From assembly GCA_001770235.1 (NCBI GenBank), contig MEQN01000126.1, forward strand, positions 4,503-16,484: DNA of 11,982 nt, in the 5' to 3' direction. Below the pieces are notes generated by a model. That model did no database searches, was not told the origin of the DNA, and worked only from the letters and a program-made list of their open reading frames with translations. Source of the DNA: Betaproteobacteria bacterium RBG_16_58_11 (lineage in GTDB: Bacteria > Pseudomonadota > Gammaproteobacteria > Burkholderiales > Thiobacteraceae). Position numbers and translations under genes: made by a program. Positions 7,169 to 11,982 of the stretch are shown here, piece after piece; position 1 is the stretch's first letter, and each line of letters starts with the position of its first letter.

Positions 7169-7192
7169 ACAAGATCGCAGCCATGGTCTTGT
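7169..7192. repeat. Inverted repeat in the divergent intergenic region, possible operator
   Basis: ACAAGA (7169-7174) and TCTTGT (7187-7192) form a 6-base inverted repeat with a 12-base centre, about 55 bases upstream of the regulator gene. A TATGAT -10-like hexamer lies at 7215-7220 without a clear -35, which is compatible with an activated promoter for the regulator. The repeat does not resemble the FNR/DNR consensus. A chance repeat is possible. Confidence 0.25.
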
Positions 7193-7245
7193 TCCGATTC
7201 TTTCCCGCGCGTTTTATGATAGCGTGTGGGTGAATTGGATATTCC

Positions 7246-7929
7246 ATGCCGAACCACAAACTCGACGTCAGTGAAATTCTTGCCAATCTCCCCTTGTTCC
7301 GTCAACTGGGACGGGACGATATCGCGTTGCTGGTGCAAGGCAGCCGTGAGATCAGGCCGCAAAAAGGCGAATTCATATTCCAGAAAGGCGACCCCTCCCA
7401 CGGCTTCTACGCGGTCGTTCACGGCCAGATCAAGCTTGCCTTCCCCTCCTTGCAAGGCGCGGAAAAAGTGGTGGCGATCCTCGGCCCCGGACAAAGCTTC
7501 GGCGAGGCGGTGATGTTCATGGAAAAGCCCTACCCGGTGTTCGCCCAGGCGTTGGCGGACAGTCTGCTGCTGCACATCTCGAAGCAAGCTTTGTTCGCCG
7601 CTATCGAGCATGACAACTCGTTTGCCCGCAAAATGCTGGCGGGGCTCAGCATCCGGCTGCACGGCTTGATCCATGACGTCGAAGCCTATTCCTTGCGCTC
7701 CGGAGCACAGCGGCTGGTGGGTTATCTCCTGCAAAATGAGAACGGCAAGGATGGCGCTTTGAAGTTCGAATTACCCGCGAGCAAGCAAGTCATCGCCTCA
7801 CGTCTTAATCTCACGCCGGAAACCTTTTCGCGCATCCTGCATCAGCTCGCTGAAGCCGGGCTGATCCAAGTCGATGGGCGCAGCATCACCATCCCCGATG
7901 TCGAAGCGCTGCGGCAATATGAGCCTTAG
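7246..7929 (+). CDS. Crp/Fnr-family transcription regulator, DNR-like
   Basis: The 227-residue protein has a cyclic-nucleotide-binding-like sensor domain (about 15-130, with GEFIFQKGD and GPGQSFGEAVMF), a dimerization helix, and a winged helix-turn-helix (about 155-215). The recognition helix reads LTPETFSRILHQL; Glu192, Ser195 and Arg196 occupy the E-x-x-S-R positions that in FNR contact TTGAT half sites. The protein has no cysteine, so it cannot hold the FNR Fe-S cluster, and it lacks the Arg-Ser pair used by CRP for cAMP. This fits the DNR/NnrR type, whose members sense nitric oxide (through heme in P. aeruginosa DNR). It is divergent from the ubi operon and lies 82 bases ahead of a hemerythrin gene with a matching operator. 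The ribosome-binding site is weak. NO sensing is an inference from family and neighbours. Confidence 0.88.
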   Translation: MPNHKLDVSEILANLPLFRQLGRDDIALLVQGSREIRPQKGEFIFQKGDPSHGFYAVVHGQIKLAFPSLQGAEKVVAILGPGQSFGEAVMFMEKPYPVFAQALADSLLLHISKQALFAAIEHDNSFARKMLAGLSIRLHGLIHDVEAYSLRSGAQRLVGYLLQNENGKDGALKFELPASKQVIASRLNLTPETFSRILHQLAEAGLIQVDGRSITIPDVEALRQYEP

Positions 7930-7938
7930 CCACTATTC

Positions 7939-7952
7939 TTGACCCGCATCAA
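7939..7952. promoter_or_regulatory. FNR/DNR-type operator upstream of the hemerythrin gene
   Basis: TTGACCCGCATCAA matches the FNR/DNR consensus TTGATnnnnATCAA at nine of ten defined positions. A -10-like TAAATT at 7975-7980 implies a start near 7987, which puts the box centre at -41.5, the standard position for class II activation by Crp/Fnr proteins. The adjacent regulator has the residues to read this sequence, so it is the likely activator; an FNR elsewhere in the genome could also act. Confidence 0.75.
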
Positions 7953-8011
7953 GGAGGGTTCGCTGCCCAGCGTTTAAATTGGGGCAATTTCATTTTCTCA
8001 AGGATCCTCCC

Positions 8012-8452
8012 ATGGATGGGCTCGGCAATTACCTGGCGCCCGATCATCGGCGCTGCGATGACTATTTCAGCGCAGCGGAAGCAGCCGCGCTGCAGGGCGA
8101 ATGGGAGGCGGCGGAAGCTCAATTCAATCATTTTTTAGCCGGCATGCAGCACCATTTCGCCAAGGAAGAAACGGTGCTGTTTCCTGCTTTTGAACAGAGC
8201 ACTCACCTTACCGGGGGGCCAACCGAGGTGATGCGCATGGAGCACGCCCAAATGCGCGGATTATTCCAAGACATGCAACAAGCCCTCGCCTCCCGCGACG
8301 CCAACGCCTATGCGGGCGCCGCGGAAACGCTGCTCATTCTCATGCAGCAGCACAATCTCAAGGAAGAGCAAATGCTGTATCGGATGTGCGATCAAATGCT
8401 GGTGCGGGAAAGCGCCGAACTGATAGCGCGCATGAACGCGATTGCCCAATAA
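8012..8452 (+). CDS. Hemerythrin-like HHE-domain protein
   Basis: The 146-residue protein is predicted to be an all-helical di-iron protein. Candidate ligands follow the hemerythrin pattern: His12 (APDHRR), His48 with Glu52 (MQHHFAKEETVLF), His78 (RMEHAQM), and His114 with Glu118 (MQQHNLKEEQMLY). Bacterial HHE proteins bind O2 or NO, or protect or repair iron-sulfur proteins. In denitrifiers they often sit beside DNR-type regulators. ATG 8012 has AAGGA seven bases upstream; a longer frame from a TTG at 7979 was not used because that codon lies in the predicted -10 region. It is followed after 11 bases by the DUF2249 gene, and both probably belong to the operon driven from the FNR/DNR promoter. 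NO or O2 handling is the likely role, inferred from context. Confidence 0.9.
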   Translation: MDGLGNYLAPDHRRCDDYFSAAEAAALQGEWEAAEAQFNHFLAGMQHHFAKEETVLFPAFEQSTHLTGGPTEVMRMEHAQMRGLFQDMQQALASRDANAYAGAAETLLILMQQHNLKEEQMLYRMCDQMLVRESAELIARMNAIAQ

Positions 8453-8463
8453 GCGGAATCACG

Positions 8464-8685
8464 ATGACGCCAGCGGAAATACTGCTCGACGCCCGCGATC
8501 TGGAACCCCCGGAACCGCTGGAACTGACCCTCGCGGCGCTGGATGAATTGCAGCCGGACCAGCGCCTGCGCCTGCTGTTGCCGCGCGAGCCCTATCCGCT
8601 CTATGGCATTCTCGACCGCAATGGCTACCAACACGAAACCGAACGCCACCCGGACGGCTATTTCGCAATCCTGATCTGGCGCTGA
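8464..8685 (+). CDS. Small DUF2249-domain protein
   Basis: This 73-residue protein (start MTPAEILLDARDLEPPEPLE) contains the compact DUF2249 pattern: LDARDLEPPEPLEL, then LAALDELQPDQRLRLLLPREPYPLYGIL, then a C-terminal GYFAILIWR strand. The domain resembles the small TusA/SirA-like alpha-beta fold but lacks its sulfur-carrying cysteine; in fact this protein has no cysteine. The function is unknown. Such genes recur beside hemerythrin, NnrS-like and nitric oxide reductase genes in denitrifiers. ATG 8464 is preferred over a start at 8386, which would lie inside the hemerythrin gene. It is 11 bases after that gene and only two bases before the membrane protein gene, which suggests a shared transcript and translational coupling. 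Confidence 0.82.
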   Translation: MTPAEILLDARDLEPPEPLELTLAALDELQPDQRLRLLLPREPYPLYGILDRNGYQHETERHPDGYFAILIWR

Positions 8686-8687
8686 TA

Positions 8688-9962
8688 ATGGCCTTGGCCG
8701 GCTTATCCCTGGAACAAGCGCCGCCCCTGTCGGTGCCGCTGCGCTTCTTTCTCACCGCCCCGCTATTCGCCTTCCTCGCCGCCCTCCTATTGCTATTCTC
8801 CGGGCCCACGGCCTTGGCCTCGCGCTGGTCCCCTGCGCTGCTGGCCGCCACCCACTTGCTGACCCTGGGCTTCATCACCATGAGCATGATGGCCACGCTG
8901 CTGCAAATGCTGCCGGTGCTCGCCGGCGCCGCAGTCAAGCAGCCGCGCTTAGTGGCGTGGCTGGTGCACGTTCCGCTCAGCGCGGGAACATTGCTTCTGG
9001 CATCCGGCTTGGCCGCGGGATGGAAAATCGGGATGCTCGCATCCCTCCCCCTGCTGGCCTGGGCCATGCTCACCTTCATTCTGGTTGCCGCCTATAGCCT
9101 CGCTCGCACCGAGGCGCGCAACGCGACCATCAACGCGATGCGGCTCGCCTTGGGCGCATTGGCCATCACCGCTTTGCTGGGTCTCACGCTGGCCGCCATC
9201 CTCGCCGGCCATGCCGCCTTACCCGCGCTCAAACTCACCGACTTGCACGCAGCCTGGGGGCTGCTGGGGTGGGTTGGCGTGCTCATCATCGGCGTGGCTT
9301 ATCAAGTCGTCCCGATGTTCCAGATGACCCCGGCCTACGCCACGCGTATCACAGCCTGGCTAGCGCCCTGGTTCTTCATCATGCTGCTGATCTGGTCGAT
9401 CACCGTCTGGTGGGCGGAGGACAATGCGAAATGGGTCGCGTTGACGGGATTGGCGCCAGGCTTGATCGGCTTCGCGCTCGCTACGCTATCTCTACAGCGC
9501 AAGCGCCGGCGGCGCGCGCCCGATATCACCTCGCAATTTTGGCGCATGGGGATGGCAAGCCTCCTCGCTGCAAGCGGCATTTGGCTCGTGGCGCAATTCA
9601 GCCCGGCATTGAGTGCAGCCGCTTTCTATCCCTTGTGGCTGGGGATGTTATGGATCGTGGGGTTTGCCATGTCCGTGATCAATGGCATGCTGTATAAAAT
9701 CGTGCCGTTCTTGGTTTGGCTGCATCTGCAAAGCCGGCGCCCGGCGCGCGGCGCCATCCCCAACACCAAGGAAATCATTCCCGACAAGATGGCGCGCCGC
9801 CAACTCCGGGCGCATGGCGCGGCATTGGCCTTACTGCTGTGCGCGGCGGTGTTGCCTAACCCGCTGGTGTATATGGCGGCCGCTGTGTGGTGCGTCTCTT
9901 GCGCACTGTTGGCGTGGAATGTGTTTTCGGCTTACCGTCTCTATCACCGGCTTGCGGCCTAA
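8688..9962 (+). CDS. Polytopic membrane protein resembling NnrS / heme-copper oxidase subunit I
   Basis: The 424-residue protein has about ten to twelve hydrophobic segments in the inner membrane. Histidines sit at helix starts in a pattern like that of NnrS and the heme-copper oxidase catalytic subunit: His56 in THLLTLGFITMSMM followed by QMLPVLAG, His94 (WLVHVPLSAG), His187 in DLHAAWGLLGWVGVLI followed by YQVVPMFQM, and His346 (VPFLVWLHLQ). The repeated H-x-x-x-x-G helix followed by Q-x-x-P is a striking internal similarity. The classical oxidase His-His pair and H-x-H heme ligands are not seen, so a respiratory oxidase is unlikely. NnrS-like proteins bind heme and lower nitric oxide stress. 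It is the last gene of the hemerythrin-DUF2249 group, with a basic cytoplasmic loop RKRRRR at 271-276. Exact family assignment is uncertain. Confidence 0.7.
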   Translation: MALAGLSLEQAPPLSVPLRFFLTAPLFAFLAALLLLFSGPTALASRWSPALLAATHLLTLGFITMSMMATLLQMLPVLAGAAVKQPRLVAWLVHVPLSAGTLLLASGLAAGWKIGMLASLPLLAWAMLTFILVAAYSLARTEARNATINAMRLALGALAITALLGLTLAAILAGHAALPALKLTDLHAAWGLLGWVGVLIIGVAYQVVPMFQMTPAYATRITAWLAPWFFIMLLIWSITVWWAEDNAKWVALTGLAPGLIGFALATLSLQRKRRRRAPDITSQFWRMGMASLLAASGIWLVAQFSPALSAAAFYPLWLGMLWIVGFAMSVINGMLYKIVPFLVWLHLQSRRPARGAIPNTKEIIPDKMARRQLRAHGAALALLLCAAVLPNPLVYMAAAVWCVSCALLAWNVFSAYRLYHRLAA

Positions 9963-10032
9963 CATGGGAGCAGCCACTTGCCGGCCTGATAGCCCCCTCA
10001 TTCCCTTGGCCGATGCTATTTACTGGGTCGCG

Positions 10033-10063
10033 CCTGAAACCGCCCTTCAGGAATTGGATTTTT
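10033..10063 (+). terminator. Weak candidate terminator hairpin after the NnrS-like gene
   Basis: CCTGAA (10033-10038) pairs with TTCAGG (10046-10051) across a 7-base loop. A short T run (ATTTTT, 10058-10063) follows, but six bases after the stem. The stem is short and the T run displaced, so termination efficiency is doubtful. Confidence 0.25.
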
Positions 10064-10105
10064 GGACGATAAACCCATACGCAAAGCCGATTGTCTCGAA
10101 CCTGT

Positions 10106-10119
10106 CTGATGGCGGTCAA
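10106..10119. promoter_or_regulatory. Degenerate FNR/DNR-like site upstream of nosR-like gene
   Basis: CTGATGGCGGTCAA matches TTGATnnnnATCAA at eight of ten positions. It lies about 152 bases upstream of the nosR-like start. Nitrous oxide reductase operons are commonly controlled by FNR/DNR proteins, which makes a site here plausible. Its distance to the nearest -10-like sequences is not an ideal activator spacing. Confidence 0.35.
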
Positions 10120-10270
10120 AAAATTAAATTCACTTTCGGAATGATATAGGCTATCTTTTTGGGCTATGCGCCTCATACCTTTGGCATAAACAAAAAAACA
10201 ATCCCCAACAAGCTTAAAGCCATGCAGAGAAAACATCCCCTCCCATCGCGCCCTGCGAATTGCGGCTTTC

Positions 10271-11982
10271 ATGCGATATAGTCCAATTCTTTTTAAGTTG
10301 TATTCATGGTTACGCCATGGGGCGGGCTTGCTGATCCTGCTGGCAAGCATGCTGGTCCAAACCGTCCACGCCGATGTGGCCAACACCTACCCTCAAGCCC
10401 GGGATTTGTTTCCTCTGGCGGATAAATTCGGCGACCTCGAAGGCGCGCCGCGCGCCGCACCCGTATATAAAAATAGCCAACTCATGGGGTATGTATTCGT
10501 CACTGCGGACATGGTGCAAATCCCAGCCTATTCCGGCCGACCGATTAACGTGCTGGTAGGCATCGATGTGACTGGCCGCATTACCGGGGCGCGCATCCTC
10601 CACCACGAAGAGCCGATTTTGCAGGCGGGCGTTAGCGAGGAACAAGTACGCAAATTCGTTGACCAGTTCCGTGGAAAATCCACCGCCGGGCGCATCACTG
10701 TCGGCGCACAACGTGAAGGCTATGAGACCGTGGATGCCTTTTCCGGCGCCACCATCACGCACATGGTATTGAATGCCACCATCACTCGATCGGTAAAGAT
10801 GGTCGCCTTGTCGCGCGGCATCAATCCCGCGGACATTCAGAACCACAGCCTTGCGCCTCCGTCACCCAGCGCTCCCCCCTCCACTCAAACAGACGCCAGC
10901 GCGCCTTCCGCGCCCCATGCCCGCGCCGCGAAGAAAAGCCTTTCCGGCAGCTTGCCTAGCGCTCCTCCGGCAGCTTCCAGTCCCGCGCACACCACAGCGC
11001 CGGTGACATCAACGCCTCCGCCAAGCTTTACAACGGCGCCGGATGATGAAGAGCCGATGTGGATCACCGTTTGGAGCCAACGTACTTTTGAAATCACCGG
11101 TCTGCTCGTGGGGCTGACGATCCTGACCCTGATCCTCCTATTTCAAGACTACTTGGCGCGGCACCCCAATTTGTTGATACGGGTTCGGATGGGGTTTCTG
11201 TTCTACACTTTATTTTTCGTTGGCTGGTATGCGCATGGCCAGCTCTCCATCATCAACGTGCTGACCTTCGCGCAAGCGATAATGCATCAGTTCAGTTGGG
11301 ATACCTTTATCATCGACCCCATGCTGTTCCTCATTTGGGTTTATGTCGCGGCGACCTTGCTGCTTTGGGGCCGTGGCGTATATTGCGGCTGGCTTTGCCC
11401 ATTCGGCGCGCTGCAAGAATTGACGTTCAAGCTTGCGCGCAAACTGCGGCTGCCATTCTTCGATATACCGCATGTCATGCATGAACGCTTGGCGGCGTTG
11501 AAGCTGCTGATTCTTCTTGGCCTGTTCGGCATATCGCTGCAATCCATGGGCCAGGCGATTTTCTATGCCGAAATCGAGCCTTTCAAGACGGCCATTTCGC
11601 TCCGCTTTCAGCGCGAATGGATCTATGTGGCGTTTGCCCTGGGGGTGGTGGCGCTTACCGCCTTCAATCGTAAATTCTATTGCAAATACCTCTGCCCGCT
11701 GGGCGCGGCGCTGGTGATTCCGGGACGGTTTCGCTCCTTTGATTGGCTGCGCCGGCGCAAGGAATGCGGCCTGCAATGCCAGGTCTGCGCGGTCGAATGC
11801 GAAGTGCAGGCCGTCAGCCCCACGGGCGCAATCAACGCGAATGAGTGCCACTATTGCCTTGATTGCCAAGTTACCTTCTACAATGAGTATAAATGCCCGC
11901 CCTTGGCGGAGCGGCGAAAAAAACGTGAAGGCCGGAAACGCGCGATGGAGGAATTCAAGGGCAAGGAAGGCGGCATCGGCGC
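10271..11982 (+). CDS. nosR: NosR-family FMN/ferredoxin membrane protein with shortened periplasmic part, 3' end outside window
   Basis: NosR is required for nitrous oxide reductase expression and activity and probably feeds it electrons from the quinol pool. The visible 570 residues show a signal peptide (basic RYSPILFKLYSWLRH, then a hydrophobic core, likely cut after VHA at about 34). A periplasmic FMN-binding domain (about 60-185) carries DAFSGAT (155-161), the covalent flavin motif with Thr161 as acceptor. Five membrane helices follow (about 272-467), with C372-x3-CP and C471-x3-CP motifs and then a polyferredoxin-like end with Cys499, 503, 506, 510, 526, 529, 532 and 542. Between the FMN domain and first helix lies an Ala/Pro/Ser-rich linker (about 193-262) instead of the roughly 200-residue domain of classical NosR, which is about 720 residues long. 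ATG 10271 gives the proper signal peptide but has a weak ribosome-binding site. A NirI-like or other NosR paralogue is the alternative. Confidence 0.85.
   Translation, partial: MRYSPILFKLYSWLRHGAGLLILLASMLVQTVHADVANTYPQARDLFPLADKFGDLEGAPRAAPVYKNSQLMGYVFVTADMVQIPAYSGRPINVLVGIDVTGRITGARILHHEEPILQAGVSEEQVRKFVDQFRGKSTAGRITVGAQREGYETVDAFSGATITHMVLNATITRSVKMVALSRGINPADIQNHSLAPPSPSAPPSTQTDASAPSAPHARAAKKSLSGSLPSAPPAASSPAHTTAPVTSTPPPSFTTAPDDEEPMWITVWSQRTFEITGLLVGLTILTLILLFQDYLARHPNLLIRVRMGFLFYTLFFVGWYAHGQLSIINVLTFAQAIMHQFSWDTFIIDPMLFLIWVYVAATLLLWGRGVYCGWLCPFGALQELTFKLARKLRLPFFDIPHVMHERLAALKLLILLGLFGISLQSMGQAIFYAEIEPFKTAISLRFQREWIYVAFALGVVALTAFNRKFYCKYLCPLGAALVIPGRFRSFDWLRRRKECGLQCQVCAVECEVQAVSPTGAINANECHYCLDCQVTFYNEYKCPPLAERRKKREGRKRAMEEFKGKEGGIG
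10847..11056 (+). other. Ala/Pro/Ser/Thr-rich low-complexity linker within the NosR-like protein
   Basis: Codons for residues 193-262 encode almost only Ala, Pro, Ser and Thr with a few His and Lys (for example APPSPSAPPS and SAPPAASSPAH), ending in an acidic DDEE just before the first internal membrane helix. It is predicted to be disordered in the periplasm and tethers the flavin domain to the membrane part. Confidence 0.75.

Larger units (their letters stand above)
9963..10270. other. 308-base intergenic region before nosR-like gene
   Basis: No convincing gene lies here on either strand. The region is more AT-rich than its flanks, particularly 10115-10215, as expected for a promoter. It contains a hairpin at 10033-10051, an FNR/DNR-like half-conserved site at 10106-10119, and hexamers TTCACT (10129-10134) and TATCTT (10152-10157) spaced 17 bases apart that could form a weak sigma70 promoter for the downstream gene. 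Confidence 0.5.

Noticed and set aside
7246..7929. Regulator being FNR or CRP itself
   Set aside because: It has no cysteine at all, so no Fe-S cluster, and lacks the Arg-Ser cAMP-binding pair.
7979..8011. TTG start extending the hemerythrin protein by 11 residues
   Set aside because: The codon falls in the predicted -10 element of its own promoter, while ATG 8012 has a good ribosome-binding site and leads directly into the conserved domain.
9856..10386. Minus-strand frame of 176 codons across the intergenic region
   Set aside because: It overlaps the ends of the NnrS-like gene and the signal peptide of nosR, shows no domain, and has no ribosome-binding site.

Overview
This window looks like chromosomal DNA from a denitrifying, facultatively anaerobic proteobacterium, most likely a betaproteobacterium. 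The evidence is a GC-rich, strongly coding-biased sequence, a ubiquinone-type anaerobic gene set (ubiU, ubiV, ubiT), a cysteine-free Crp/Fnr regulator of the DNR type, and a NosR-type nitrous oxide respiration protein. The taxon is an inference. No rRNA, tRNA, CRISPR array, insertion sequence or phage gene was seen.

Left block (1-7043, all on the minus strand). A compact gene run reads right to left: a YhcC/TIGR01212-type radical SAM protein, ubiU, ubiV, a lipoate-protein-ligase/DUF116 fusion, ubiT, then nrdD, which is cut by the window edge. The first five genes overlap or lie within about 16 bases of each other and probably form one operon from a promoter near 7094-7122. nrdD follows after a gap of about 110 bases that holds its own sigma70-like promoter and a near-perfect NrdR box with a degenerate second box three helical turns away. 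The theme is oxygen-independent replacement of oxygen-requiring chemistry: ubiquinone ring hydroxylation (UbiU/V with UbiT) and deoxyribonucleotide synthesis (class III reductase). The ligase-DUF116 fusion between ubiV and ubiT is the least explained part.

Middle block (7246-9962, plus strand). A divergent DNR-like regulator is followed by a hemerythrin-like protein, a small DUF2249 protein and a polytopic membrane protein resembling NnrS or heme-copper oxidase subunit I. A well-placed FNR/DNR box, 41.5 bases from a predicted transcription start, precedes the hemerythrin gene. The regulator carries the E-x-x-S-R recognition-helix residues expected to read this box. The likely role is a nitric oxide response and protection module.

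Right block (about 9963-end, plus strand). A 308-base gap without a convincing gene holds a weak hairpin and a degraded FNR/DNR-like site. After it comes the start of a NosR-family gene that runs off the window. It has a signal peptide, a flavinylated FMN domain, five membrane helices and a C-terminal ferredoxin-like module. The large periplasmic domain usual between the FMN domain and the helices appears to be replaced by an Ala/Pro/Ser-rich linker of about 70 residues.

Together the window reads as an anoxic denitrification lifestyle locus: quinone and DNA-precursor synthesis without oxygen on one side of a DNR-like regulator, and nitrogen oxide handling on the other.
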